DNA from: Liolophura sinensis
Taxonomy: Eukaryota; Mollusca; Polyplacophora; Chitonida; Chitonidae
Direction of reading: 5' to 3'
DNA: 64,000 bases
Assembly: GCF_032854445.1 (NCBI RefSeq)
Contig: NC_088305.1
Span: forward strand, 19,453,717 to 19,517,716
The translations under genes and the position numbers were made by a program. Of the stretch, positions 35,801 through 43,200 are shown in pieces. Position 1 is the first letter of the stretch. Every line of letters begins with the position of its first letter. The notes beneath the pieces were generated by a model. That model was not told where the DNA came from, did not search any database, and saw nothing but the letters and a program-made list of their open reading frames with translations.

Positions 35801-37165
35801 CTCACCTGGTAACTTTTCCCCCCAAGCATACTAATCACACTGTGATATACACTTCATTAATGTGTAACTTTGTAATTTCTCCCCCAGGCGTTCAGTGGGT
35901 GTCATGTAAAGGTGGACAGCACACCACCTCACCTGATAACTTTTCCCCCCATGCATACTAATCACACTGTGATATACACTTCATCAAAGTGTAACTTTGT
36001 AATTTCTCCTCCAGGCATTCAGTGAGCATCATGTGAAGGTGGACAGCACACCACCTCACCTGATAACTTTTCCCCCCAAGCATACTAATCACACTGTGAT
36101 ATACACTTCATTAATGTGTAACTTTATAATTTCTCCTCCAGGCGTTCAGTGGGTGTCATGTGAAGGTGGACAGCACACCACCTCACCTGATAACTTTTCC
36201 CCCCAAGCATACTAATCACACTGTGATATACACTTCATTAATGTGTAACTTTGTAATTTCTGCCCCAGGCATTCAGTGAGCATCATGTGAAGGTGGACAG
36301 CACACCACCTCACCTGATAACTTTTCCCCCCAAGCATACTAATCACACTGTGATATACACTTCATTAATGTGTAACTTTGTAATTTCTCCTCCAGGCGTT
36401 CAGTGGGTGTCATGTGAAGGTGGACAGCACACCACCTCACCTGATAACTTTTCCCCCCAAGCATACTAATCACACTGTGATATACACTTCATTAATGTGT
36501 AACTTTGTAATTTCTCCTCCAGGCGTTCAGTGGGTGTCATGTGAAGGTGGACAGCACACCACCTCACCTGATAACTTTTCCCCCCAAGCATACTAATCAC
36601 ACTGTGATATACACTTCATTAATGTGTAACTTTGTAATTTCTCCTCCAGGCGTTCAGTGGGTGTCATGTGAAGGTGGACAGCACACCACCTCACCTGATA
36701 ACTTTTCCCCCCAAGTATACTAATCACACTGTGATATACACTTCATTAATGTGTAACTTTGTAATTTCTCCTCCAGGCATTCAGTGAGCATCATGTGAAG
36801 GTGGACAGCACACCACCTCACCTGATAACTTTTCCCCCCAAGCATACTAATCACACTGTGATATACACTTCATTAATGTGTAACTTTGTAATTTCTCCTC
36901 CAGGCGTTCAGTGGGTGTCATGTGAAGGTGGACAGCACACCACCTCACCTGGTAACTTATCCCTCCAGGCATACTAATCACACTGTGATATACACTTCAT
37001 TAATGTGTAACTTTGTAATTTCTCCTCCAGGCGTTCAGTGGGCGTCATGTGAAGGTGGACAGCACACCACCTCACCTGACCGGAGGACCACTGGCCAAGT
37101 TTGACCACTCCACAGGAACTCTTCACAAACGAAGGGTCATAACACTACCTGCTGAAGCCGTCTGA
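8558..37165 (+). CDS. CFAP69: CFAP69, cilia and flagella associated protein 69 (23 coding exons)
   Basis: Coding exons: 8558-8662, 10979-11041, 11337-11402, 12342-12528, 13680-13778, 15670-15743, 16487-16565, 17040-17220, 18083-18258, 18836-18957, 21399-21618, 24751-24915, 25446-25561, 26198-26316, 28396-28477, 29448-29640, 30120-30257, 30986-31062, 32228-32425, 33701-33787, 34396-34460, 35447-35489 and 37031-37165. They total 2790 nt, 929 residues plus TGA, with every phase matching; human CFAP69 is about 941 residues. Diagnostic conserved runs are DPSGQLLFRS, HYDRQLRND, FELKKLLFN, HGNSFHGSGGRGNK, LFGTEGV, EDYLLEKEG, NVRPVT and a C-terminal GGPLA. The family is an armadillo-like helical-repeat protein of motile cilia and the sperm flagellum, where it belongs to the central-apparatus machinery; vertebrate loss causes sperm flagellar defects. 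The N-terminus and last exon diverge most. Nothing suggests a pseudogene. Confidence 0.97.
8745..8802. repeat. (AT)n microsatellite
   Basis: About 58 bp of uninterrupted AT dinucleotides, 83 bp into CFAP69 intron 1. A shorter one lies at 618-645. Confidence 0.97.
9227..10777 (+). mobile_element. Tc1/mariner-like DNA transposon, decayed
   Basis: 1551 bp in CFAP69 intron 1, flanked by TA (9225-9226 and 10778-10779). The ends are inverted: left CTACCGGGCAAAAGAAA (from 9229), the same on the complement of the right end. The mismatched first base and coding lesions indicate an old copy. Confidence 0.9.
9501..10511 (+). pseudogene. Tc1-like transposase, broken
   Basis: ATG at 9501 begins a helix-turn-helix-like domain (ADMGASQHHIARTF). 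A frame change near 9600 follows, then RPRSGRPSVTTP, a typical Tc1 linker. The catalytic domain shows FTDESRYNLF and QQDNARPHTA, the first and second DDE/D acidic residues, and PDMNPLEHLWD, the final acidic region. In-frame stops at about 9798 and 10341 break it further; the frame continues to MGAHTPY with its stop near 10511. Same strand as CFAP69 but non-functional as read. Confidence 0.88.
10979..11041 (+). CDS. CFAP69: CFAP69 exon 2
   Basis: Residues 36-56, containing PVNLNKMVKLL, matching the family's conserved DLNRVIKLL region. Acceptor tttttgtag|, donor TTCT|GTAAGT, phase 0 at both ends. Confidence 0.93.
11337..11402 (+). CDS. CFAP69: CFAP69 exon 3
   Basis: Residues 57-78 (ALKRVIRHYSKGF). 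Acceptor tttttttag|; the donor GGATTT|GTATCC is weak, but it is supported by phase and by the family sequence running straight into PLKDL of exon 4. Confidence 0.88.
11403..12341 (+). other. CFAP69 intron 3, nothing recognised
   Basis: 939 bp without a tandem array or element that I can identify. Confidence 0.5.
12342..12528 (+). CDS. CFAP69: CFAP69 exon 4
   Basis: Begins PLKDLVQVFKIL (family PLRDLAQIFKIL). Ends in phase 1 at CTGG|GTCAGT. The acceptor cccctcag|CCTCTG is chosen over AG nine bases upstream because it restores the conserved start. Confidence 0.93.
13513..13711 (+). repeat. 100-bp tandem duplication across the exon 5 acceptor
   Basis: Two copies (13513-13612, 13613-13711) each hold intron sequence, a tttctccag acceptor and the first 33 bases of CFAP69 exon 5. 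The upstream copy (acceptor 13579|13580) has a few changes, e.g. ATG to AAG. Only the downstream copy continues into the full exon. Confidence 0.9.
13680..13778 (+). CDS. CFAP69: CFAP69 exon 5
   Basis: Encodes YLMRVPSSAVRLEICK and a short Gln run. Acceptor tttctccag|GTTATT, donor CAGA|GTAAGT. Its first 33 bases and acceptor also occur 100 bp upstream (see the repeat at 13513). Confidence 0.93.
14247..14671 (+). repeat. 47-bp minisatellite
   Basis: About 9 units, period 47 (starts at 14294, 14341, 14388). The unit includes gactgttaaccagttagtgt and ctaggttgctgccataa. In CFAP69 intron 5; no exon similarity seen. Confidence 0.93.
14731..14920. mobile_element. CAACCTTTTCGCA MITE, copy in CFAP69 intron 5
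   Basis: Begins attcttcagtctgtttgcat and ends tatgcgaaaaggttgatgaa followed by ttagggta; the two ends are inverted repeats. The internal body matches the copies at 49181, 60376, 58726 (inverted) and 32500 (inverted). Confidence 0.75.
15000..15463 (+). repeat. 22-bp minisatellite
   Basis: About 21 units of ttctccttgtaattgtcaga with small variants (atgc, attc, atac joins). In CFAP69 intron 5, 207 bp before exon 6. The minus-strand translation is open by chance. Confidence 0.93.
15670..15743 (+). CDS. CFAP69: CFAP69 exon 6
   Basis: Encodes NYKGTNLDYNRRIVEDSDIA then ETLVK; ends in phase 0 at CAAG|GTAACA. Short and moderately conserved; the acceptor tctttgcag| is strong. Confidence 0.9.
15775..16130 (+). 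repeat. 12-bp satellite-like array
   Basis: About 30 units based on acattatcagt / acattgtcaat, in CFAP69 intron 6. The 12-bp period keeps frames open and produces a long spurious reading frame. Confidence 0.92.
16487..16565 (+). CDS. CFAP69: CFAP69 exon 7
   Basis: Encodes SLALLENDTDVKIQVLNVLQ, followed by NFSKDS; matches the family VTLLENQ...LKVLQHLS helix pair. Donor CTCAG|GTAATG, phase 1. Confidence 0.94.
16933..17066 (+). repeat. 67-bp tandem duplication across the exon 8 acceptor
   Basis: Copy 1 (16933-16999) and copy 2 (17000-17066) each contain intron, a cttacag/ctcacag acceptor and the first 27 bases of CFAP69 exon 8. Copy 1 has changes (aattgtaaagagatgctgaa) and does not continue into the exon. 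Confidence 0.88.
17040..17220 (+). CDS. CFAP69: CFAP69 exon 8
   Basis: Contains DPSGQLLFRSVDVLWNLL, one of the most conserved stretches of the family. Phase 1 start, phase 2 end (ATCAG|GTGAGA). The acceptor region is tandemly duplicated 67 bp upstream. Confidence 0.97.
17698..18020 (+). repeat. Palindromic 11-22-bp repeat cluster in intron 8
   Basis: Left: repeats of cattttgcac/gtac (17698-17735). Right: about nine units of catgcaaaatgtgcaatctag (17840-18015). The two sides are complementary, and gattctgagag / ctctcagaatc extend the inverted match. Confidence 0.85.
18083..18258 (+). CDS. CFAP69: CFAP69 exon 9
   Basis: Contains GYSHYDRQLRNDLLVIASL and FAKQLVLFATF, conserved family armadillo-like helices. 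Acceptor cccccacag|, donor GGAAG|GTAAAA. GC content is clearly higher than in the flanking introns. Confidence 0.97.
18836..18957 (+). CDS. CFAP69: CFAP69 exon 10
   Basis: Contains KHLKLSQTHEDFELKKLLFN, near-identical to the vertebrate core. Donor GCCA|GTAAGT, phase 0 end. Confidence 0.97.
18958..21398 (+). other. CFAP69 intron 10
   Basis: 2.4 kb. Apart from the degenerate SINE at 18990-19215 I see no repeat, and no missing exon, since exons 10 and 11 join directly in phase 0 and in family order. Confidence 0.6.
18990..19215 (+). mobile_element. Degenerate SINE
   Basis: Starts ggggcctctgtggttatcat, keeps gactcaggagtctcttacca and a gaattattcttaagtatggc tail, with heavy internal divergence. 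In CFAP69 intron 10. Confidence 0.7.
21399..21618 (+). CDS. CFAP69: CFAP69 exon 11
   Basis: Contains LMLALFSYVRG, EELQLESLSCLSSLCPLMLE and YMTCQGSTRILLLLEWC. The donor CCAG|GTGAGA at 21618 is the first of about 18 near-identical copies, because the last 92 bases plus 62 intron bases are tandemly amplified downstream. Confidence 0.95.
21527..24360 (+). repeat. 154-bp array seeded by the exon 11 donor region
   Basis: About 18 units of 154 bp. Unit 1 is the last 92 bases of CFAP69 exon 11 plus the first 62 bases of intron 11; the following units repeat both. Nearly all keep a GTGAGA/GTGAGAG donor after (t)ccag. Units are highly similar by eye, with changes such as ctggaag/cttgaag/ctgaaag. Confidence 0.96.
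24751..24915 (+). CDS. CFAP69: CFAP69 exon 12
   Basis: Contains HGNSFHGSGGRGNKRAQMR, the glycine-rich signature of the family. Acceptor ttcatccag|, donor TCAG|GTACCG, phase 1 to phase 1. Confidence 0.96.
25010..25275 (+). mobile_element. tRNA-derived SINE, near full length
   Basis: Head ggggcctctgtggcttggtt, B-box-like gagttcaagtcaag, tail caatcaaataaataaataaa. In CFAP69 intron 12, same strand as the gene. Confidence 0.9.
25446..25561 (+). CDS. CFAP69: CFAP69 exon 13
   Basis: Contains an acidic patch SSEDEDDAIDVE, then MQSDMLFILSSLCDGDMHRK. Donor GGAAG|GTCAGT, phase 0 end. Confidence 0.95.
26198..26316 (+). CDS. CFAP69: CFAP69 exon 14
   Basis: Contains ELFGTEGVNVCVAYLRTDPR. Ends TATCTG|GTAAAG in phase 2, splitting the conserved Trp codon of SIWC. 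Confidence 0.95.
26340..27900 (+). repeat. 99-bp array in intron 14 with a continuous open frame
   Basis: About 16 near-identical units; each contains gacattctgtaagttctgtt, gcaacatgcagcaaacggag and ggttagcatgctagctacag. 99 is divisible by 3, so one frame stays open for 559 codons (26304-27983), giving a 33-residue repeat (CGQRVSMLATGTN...). It starts inside exon 14 in a different frame, so it is not exon read-through. Most likely non-coding. Confidence 0.93.
28396..28477 (+). CDS. CFAP69: CFAP69 exon 15
   Basis: Completes the Trp codon and encodes GCYITEDYLLEKEGVFLLID then LLQ, matching the family GCYPSEDYFLEKEG. Donor CTACAG|GTAATG. Confidence 0.96.
29013..29144 (+). mobile_element. SINE 3' fragment
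   Basis: Begins in the body (gtggatgctcatgggtttcc) and runs through the ccaccataatgctggctgct block and the aataaata tail; the head is missing. In CFAP69 intron 15. Confidence 0.8.
29448..29640 (+). CDS. CFAP69: CFAP69 exon 16
   Basis: Contains CENPKTVHHVLTWRGKK and LFCQMWREEEQEMGVKRE. Donor TTGCAG|GTAGGT, phase 1. Three degraded copies of its 3' end follow in the intron. Confidence 0.96.
29641..30010 (+). repeat. Degraded repeats of the exon 16 donor region
   Basis: Three diverged copies of the CFAP69 exon 16 3' end, each ending CAG|GTCAGTCAGG (junctions at 29753, 29883 and 29986). Spacing is 113, 130 and 103 bp, with G-rich spacers. Confidence 0.8.
30120..30257 (+). CDS. CFAP69: CFAP69 exon 17
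   Basis: Contains CPSQAIVDVSENMRAKLYSL, matching the family CPSIAVMDVSENIRAKIY. Donor ACTGG|GTGAGC, phase 1. Confidence 0.96.
30986..31062 (+). CDS. CFAP69: CFAP69 exon 18
   Basis: Encodes DLPGLDVTDHVTLTIIEKYM then EFK, matching family NLPGLSAEDFVTL...YFDFK. Acceptor gtgttttcag|, donor TCAAG|GTATTG. Confidence 0.95.
31555..31655 (+). mobile_element. SINE 3' fragment, diverged
   Basis: Weak but colinear: tttctcccatcataattctg, then gtataagtgaaatgttctcg and a gtaaaaccagacagataaat tail. In CFAP69 intron 18. Confidence 0.55.
32228..32425 (+). CDS. CFAP69: CFAP69 exon 19
   Basis: 66 codons, phase 0 at both ends. Contains ELEVENVRPVTPDREALEAI and a Glu/Gln-rich helix. The acceptor tccacag| directly precedes an internal ATG, which is not the start codon. 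Confidence 0.96.
32500..32665. mobile_element. CAACCTTTTCGCA MITE, partial inverted copy
   Basis: In CFAP69 intron 19. Shares 'ctacattggttcgatcggcc', 'cagtctacaca' and 'aatatgcttgaataaacacc' with the inverted copy at 58726; one terminus is not recognisable. Confidence 0.6.
33175..33421 (+). mobile_element. tRNA-derived SINE, near full length
   Basis: Head ggcctccgttgctcagttgg followed by ttagcgcgctagcgcag (A-box region), B-box-like gtgagttcaagtccagc, tail of aataaat repeats. In CFAP69 intron 19; the best-preserved copy in the window. Confidence 0.92.
33701..33787 (+). CDS. CFAP69: CFAP69 exon 20
   Basis: 29 codons; RQKEKALNDFTEFVARTSN matches family KQRELANKSWEDFLARTSN. Donor TAAAG|GTGAGT. 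Confidence 0.95.
34305..34352 (+). mobile_element. SINE-like tail fragment
   Basis: Only aaattcttgagtatgatgtt with the cattcaaataaataaa tail remains. In CFAP69 intron 20. Confidence 0.5.
34396..34460 (+). CDS. CFAP69: CFAP69 exon 21
   Basis: Encodes AAKERQELSVEASRIQPKFR then D, plus two bases of the next codon; family KAKRLQEKAIEASRYHKRP. Donor GACAC|GTAAGT, phase 2. Confidence 0.92.
34579..35147. mobile_element. Long-inverted-repeat element, second copy
   Basis: In CFAP69 intron 21. The left arm (34579-34740) and the complement of the right arm (about 34985-35147) match over most of their length, including 'tggtgggtatttgggtcc' against 'ggtggtcctaaataacca'. The flanking TTAA is mutated on both sides. 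Same family as 2025-3259. Confidence 0.65.
35140..35260 (+). repeat. 36-bp tandem repeat, about 3.5 units
   Basis: Units of cctctaatgacctcttttat with gttttctcga, in CFAP69 intron 21, immediately after the long-inverted-repeat element. Confidence 0.85.
35447..35489 (+). CDS. CFAP69: CFAP69 exon 22
   Basis: Short 43-base exon encoding TEAFHSTDIQNLQTT; the acceptor follows a long T tract (ttctttacag|). Donor TACG|GTAAGT, phase 0. Confidence 0.9.
35634..37078 (+). repeat. 127-bp array seeded by the exon 23 acceptor region
   Basis: Twelve units at exact 127-bp spacing: exon-like starts at 35634, 35761, 35888, 36015, 36142, 36269, 36396, 36523, 36650, 36777, 36904 and 37031 (the real exon). Each has a (c)cag acceptor and a 48-nt in-frame cassette encoding AFS(E/G)..VKVDSTPPHL. 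Units 2 and 11 are followed by GTAAC; the others have AT in place of GT. Confidence 0.96.
37031..37165 (+). CDS. CFAP69: CFAP69 exon 23 (C-terminus and stop)
   Basis: Encodes AFSGRHVKVDSTPPHL, then TGGPLAKFDHSTGTLHKR and a short tail; TGA at 37163-37165. Matches the family ...VESTPARLVGGPLAD tail. Its first 48 bases and acceptor are the last of 12 units of a 127-bp array. TGAG|GTAAAA immediately after the stop resembles a donor, so a 3' UTR intron is possible. Confidence 0.94.
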   Translation, partial: AFSGRHVKVDSTPPHLTGGPLAKFDHSTGTLHKRRVITLPAEAV

Positions 37166-37419
37166 GGTAAAAGTCCTTTATCGCTGACTGATAGTCTAAT
37201 GATGCCTGATATGCTTGTGTTAGCATGGCCTAAAGTCATGCATGTTCATTACATAATGTATAGATGTACATTACATCTCTCATTTGGCCTGATTTAGGGA
37301 GTTCTATTCTTCTTAGAAAGTGGTGTCCTCCGGTTTGTTTGGAAGGTAAAAAGATATCCTACTGCAAAAAATGTACTGTTCAGGACAAAATGTAATATTT
37401 TATGACCTTTATGAATTTT

Positions 37420-37595
37420 TATTTATTTATTTTCTGTACTCAAGAATATTTCACTTATACAGCAGCAGCCAGCATTATGGTGGGAGGAAACCCGGCAGAG
37501 CCCGGGGGGAAACCCACGACCAACCGCAGGTTACCAGATGACCTTCCCACGTGCAACTGGAGAGGAAGCCAGCATGAGCTGGAGGCCCCTAGCTA
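37420..37595 (-). mobile_element. SINE fragment, reverse orientation
   Basis: Complement of the SINE tail and body (tactcaagaatatttcactt, then the cagcattatggtgggagga block). The head beyond the B box is missing. Lies about 250 bp past the CFAP69 stop and could be part of its 3' UTR. Confidence 0.8.
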
Positions 37596-37849
37596 TTGTC
37601 TCTCGCTTCCCTTCCCAAAGGAAATAAAAATGTCTATTTTTCCCCCCATTTTTCAGGTTGCAGAATTCCTGTTTAGTGTAGAGAGTTTTGAAGTGCACCA
37701 TCATCACAAAATGTCATCACACCAACAAAAATCTGATGCTTCTCCAGTGTTTTTTCAGCATGATATTTTCACAGACTACCATGGCAGTTTATTCGTAGAA
37801 GTGTCACGTCTTGGTTTTGAATATTACAAAATGACAAGGGCATTATAAA

Positions 37850-38110
37850 TTGTCACGGTTACCTTACAAGTAAAATACACTTTAAAAGAGTTACAGTGTA
37901 AATATTACAGATTGTCAGCATTACTGTTTGCTAAGGTTACAACTGAAACATTACTGTTTGTCATTGTTACAGTTGAAACGGAATTGGTTGTCAGGGTTAC
38001 AATTGAAACATTGATGTTTTCCAGAGTTACAACTGAAACAGAGTTGTGTGTCATGGTTACATTTGAAACATTGATGTTTGCCAATTGAATTGGTTACAAT
38101 TGAAACATTT
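37850..38110 (+). repeat. Degenerate repeat of about 30 bp
   Basis: Irregular copies of gtcagggttacaattgaaac with attactgtttg/attgatgttt, downstream of the CFAP69 stop. Confidence 0.7.
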
Positions 38111-38936
38111 CCTTTCATGAGGATTATTTGTAAAGTATTTTATAATGTGTGGAGCAGTAGAGAATGTCATTGTTAGAGTTGTATCAGTCAAAATTATCAG
38201 TATTGTATTTTGAACGTTGCAGAATGTAGAAAGAATTACGGTGTTGATTGACATGGTTACATTTTGAACGCAGTGGGACGCCCAGGATATGATGCCCAAA
38301 AACTGTGATATTTTGGTTAAAACTTTTGTGCTAATGTAGTAATTTATACAATATGTAAAATATATTATGTATGAGAAAATACATGCTTACATACATACCA
38401 TGCTTATGTTTTTCTTTCTTCACTATAAAGTACAGATAAAAGTTTTAAATTTCACTGTTCTGTCAGTTTGAGATCTGTTCTTCATATTCACAGTGGTTCC
38501 CCTCAGCTCTTCCATTTATAAGCATTAATTTTATCTCTGTTTGCAGCCTAAAAAGGTAAATTTGAAGAATATTTTTATCGGATTGCACATGTCTAGTAGC
38601 CAACTATTTGGTCATTCTTGATGCCTCATATCTTGTACATATCTATTTGAAAGTCCAAATATACAGTTACCTCATGAAATGTGAGTCTGTAGTTTTATCA
38701 GAAAATGCTTTTGGACTGGTTACACAGAATTACATGAAAACATGACCTCAAACCAAGGTTAAACAAACATATTTACCTCCCCTTGCTATTCCTTAAATTA
38801 AGTTTTTGAAATTGAACTAAACTTTTATTGCTTCCTAATCAAAAGTTTCAGAGTGCAAGTGTCCTTTCCTCCAAAGAAAGGGCAGTGTGGCAATTTGCAG
38901 TTTTTACTGCACTAGGCCAATCAATATTACATTGCA

Positions 38937-39149
38937 ACCTTTGGTTAGCATGCCAGCGCACCTCTCACCAATGGAGTCGCTGTGAGTTCAAGTCCAGCTC
39001 ATGTTGGCTTCATCTCTGGCAGTATGTTGGATTGTCGTGGGTTTTTCCCCAGTGCTCAGCCCCGTTTCCTCCCTCCATGACGCTGGTCTCCGTCGTATAA
39101 GTGAAATATTCTTGAGTATGGCGTAAAACACCAATGAAATAAATAAACA
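38937..39149 (+). mobile_element. SINE, head truncated
   Basis: Keeps ggttagcatgccagcgcac, B-box-like gtgagttcaagtccagctc and the full tail; the outermost head is gone. Intergenic, 3' of CFAP69. Confidence 0.82.
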
Positions 39150-39839
39150 TTGTGCCTAACAAGAATGGGGTCAGGTACACATTTAATGTCACGACGCGTA
39201 ATCCGTGTATAGAACTGAGTCCTAACCAGTTTATGCTTTCTTGTTGATCCCCTAGCTCCAAGATTAGAAAAAGTCTGTTTTAAACATTTCATTTGTTAAT
39301 TTGACTGGTATCTTGTGCTATGCACAGGAGTATTTGTTTCATGCAACTCCAGTCAGTTTTAAAGGTGTGGAGACCAAGCAAAGCCTGGAGAAAGCAACCA
39401 CCCTTTTTTAACAGGTCCAGGAATTATGAAGCAATTTAAAACTTAAGCAAACTTTCAATCACTACACTTGGTATGTTCCTATCCATTATTTTAGCTGAAA
39501 TTTGTTTAACAATCACTTTCCCAGAATTGACATCGCAAGGCAATATTTTGACCCTTTAATGTAAGAAATGACAATTTTAATTTGAAATACTGAGTCTAAG
39601 ATCGCTGCATGATCCCGGGGACTGTTACCTGACAAAACAGAACTTAAAACTAGATGGACTTGTACATGCGACCTGAATGGTCACTGCTTGGAAAGACCAG
39701 CTCCTTTTTAACAAACTTACCAAGTGATATAATCCAGGTAATGCCAGAAAAAACTGCTCTTTCAGGACAAAGCTGGAGATGTGGTGTGAAATTAGCCTAT
39801 TCTAATGTAAAGATGATGAGAGACAAGCTGTCACATATA

Positions 39840-40270
39840 TGTCATATGACGACGTGGCGTCATTAGGTGTGCATACATATACTGTGTCTTCTTGTGGCAC
39901 GGCGAATCCATGCTGAAGACACCAGACATGACACCCCACCCTGTCACATTATATGGACACCTCTCAATGCTGCACACCAGCAACAAGTACCACACCCAGT
40001 CTTTGGTATCACCAACCTGGGTTTGAGTCAGGTTGTCCCTACTGCAAGGCAAATCCTCTAACCAGTAGGCCACCGAAGCTGTCTATGTCGTACTCAATAA
40101 CTTTTCAGTCATATGATGACGAACCGCTGCCCATAGAGTGGTTCAATATCAGTTTATGTATGTATGCTTTGGGTTTTATGTTGTACTTAACAATTTTTAT
40201 GACGAGGAGTCATCAGGTGTGTGTACACCTACTGTGTTTTCTTGTAGGAAGGCGAGTCCAGGCCAGATTT
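39840..40270 (+). repeat. Dispersed repeat with two related copies
   Basis: Two diverged copies share a block: 39840-39915 (gtcatatgacgacgtggcgt, then tactgtgtcttcttgtggca) and 40195-40265 (tatgacgaggagtcatcagg, then tactgtgttttcttgtagga). A third partial occurs at 40080-40125. I cannot name the class. Confidence 0.55.
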
Positions 40271-43200
40271 ACAGAATACAAGATCAAGACAACACCGCTC
40301 CAGCCTGTAAACCAAGGGACATAAGAGCACGATTAACAAGTTCTTTTAGCAAAAAGCATCACATATATTTTATTCTGCACAGGTATCAATTCCCTATACA
40401 TCTAATTCAACCACTGGGAAAAACGGCTTACATATCCTCTTCATTCATTGTTGCGTATATCAGTTACAGATTTACTAAAATAATATTAAATATTACCAGA
40501 TGTAAACAAACTGTCTGAAACAGCTTATTAATACCTGCATACAGGCCCGTACACATTAACATTTGCTTTAGGTGAGATGAAACACTCCCGACAATCCCAG
40601 TAGTTTACAGTCAAAATGTCTGTTACAATACAACAAATGTAGATAAAAGGGTTATGCATACACACAACACAATCTGCCTGTATAATGTACATAGTGCATA
40701 GGTTAAGCTATCTACTACAAAGACAGCCATTTTCCTGTGGTAAGGGAAAAAAGCAAAAATCTAAAAGAACACTATGTTATCGTCCCGCAGTACTACAGAA
40801 GGGTGATTATTGGCTAAAAAATCACTTGGAGTTATGATATTAAAGTAAATCACTTTAATCAGGTGATTAAAGTCAGGTGATTTAATACAGTAATACAGTA
40901 ATAGTGTAACTCCGAAAAGGCTCATTTTGACTTAAATACTGAGCAAAAATGAGCATTTCGTCATTCGCAGTTACACTACTTTGGGTGTTACATCAAATTA
41001 ATAAGTGGATCACCAGGTCTAATACAGTAAATCGTACAACTTCACATGACTTTTCACTCTCTTCGTCAGCAGGGTGATTAATTCACTGATACTTACGTCA
41101 CATTACAGGTGATTTACAGTACACATTCTATTATAACAGCAAATCATCACCGGGGTGAAAAATCTAAGACAATCTGAAATTTGACTTCTTTAAAATCTCC
41201 TTAGGAATCTCCATCTTTCCAGATAAGTAGTCATTTTTTCGATACCTGAACATGAAGAATGATACCATTTCACTGCTTTTTGTAACTACGTTACTTGACT
41301 TAAAAATCTGCTGAAAAAAAGTGCTTTTTACATTTTACACCCAAGGTCAACGGGTCTGAAAGAAGATGGTAATAGAGAAAAACAGAATATGTTTATATGA
41401 CTGAGTGGTCATGCATCTGATACCAGCAGACACAAAGACAACACATGTATTTATATATAGAACAAAATCAAACAAATAATGAACAGAACACCACCATCAA
41501 ACTCTTCCTGTCGTGATAACAAAGCCCAGTAAGGCATATGTAACGATGATCAGCATTGTACAGCAGGACCGAACAAGTTCCACATGAGACCTAGCGCTAC
41601 ATCGATATGGCTACGAAACTGGGTCAATGGTAGCCCAAAAACACCATAATCAAACCAGTGATGATGATGAAGGTGATAATCAGGGAGTTTCCAGCACAAA
41701 GGCTGTCGTCAGTGTGAACAAACAAATACCCGAACTTCACATAAAAAAGTCACATCCAGGACATTAGTACCAATCTACAGAGGGAACCGCAGAAATTTAG
41801 ACAAGCGTTTTTTAAAGTTTTGGCAAGTGGAAGGGCACAATAAGCCGTGGATAGTGCAATTATATATCTCCATAGTAGTCCACTATAATTACAGCCATTT
41901 CAGCCGTAACTCCACAGTCATTCTGGTATAATCAGTCATTTCAGCCGTTTAATTGGGGTACCGTAACTTCACAGTGTTTCACTATAATTGGGACCTGTCA
42001 AACGCCCGGCAGCAGGCTCATGACATTTTACTGACGTCAAATGTTCCTTTCCCGGTTAATCATGATGATGTCACATTAAATACAGCGCACCATTACAACA
42101 GAAACTGATACATTGTAACGGTGTAGACGTTACGCTACAATCCATTGTCTGACGCATAAATGGCTCAAAGTTTTACTTCACACTAGCGCCGCCTCAGGGG
42201 ATTAAAAAAAATGTCACCTCAACGGATCACACTCAATTCAGCAGCCTACCATGCGCACTGTGACTGATTAACTCTACAGGCTAATTATACTCTAATTAGT
42301 CACTTCAGCTGTTTACTTGTCAGTCCTGACCTCCTTTTTTCAACAGTTCCTGCAGAAAACCCTGTATCACCAAAGCTACAAAGATAACATCTTAGCCCAT
42401 GTCTAATGTCTCGTCCATGTCAGATCACCTAATCTGGACCAGGCCAATTCAACTGACCGCCACTTCCACAAACTGCTTTGTACTGGCATCGCTGAATTCT
42501 GTCCTCCTGTACAGCAATTACAGCTGGGTGTAACAGTTTCCCTCGCTCTCTGCGTCCGCTTTACATCACTGCCACCACTAAGCCAAATTTTTTGTACAGA
42601 AATCTTGAACCACCCTAATGTCACTGGGGTCGAAGTGATGAGGCAGGAAGTGATATCAGAAAACACACGTATTCTGTCTCAAGCTTATACAGCATGGTTC
42701 TAACCAACAAATGAAACTGTTTTATAGCTGAATCTTTATTAGACAGTTCTGTGCAAGGGCGTCAGTGATGAGGCTAAGTTTAAACAAGCATACGTGTGTC
42801 GCAGAGGCTCCCAATGTCAAGCTCGTCTATCGGTGGCAGTGATATAAAGTGAATAAGTGAGCAGCACATGCGCAGTAAGGGATATGTCTCCGACTATCAA
42901 AATATGCATATTTACCCCTACTTTGATTATCTTAAACCATGGATTCTGCTAATCCATGCTGAACTGTGCATATATTTACTTCATTCAAACACTGCTTTTG
43001 CTCCGTTTTGAAAGTCATTTATCTCATGATAAGGACAACAATCAAAATCTACACTAAAGGTGTTCTTTATCAGTAACATATTAAACATGCTGTTGCATGT
43101 GCTCAGTTATCTCCCCTGTTTGTGTGCCAGGCGGAGCAAGAGAGAGTATGTAATCCCACTTGACCTAACTGATGACAATGCAAGACCAAAACACAGAAAT

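Noticed and set aside
35779..37104. Repeated 60-codon open frames in the 127-bp array
   Set aside because: They begin at an internal ATG of the exon-like cassette and read into intron sequence; shadows of the array.
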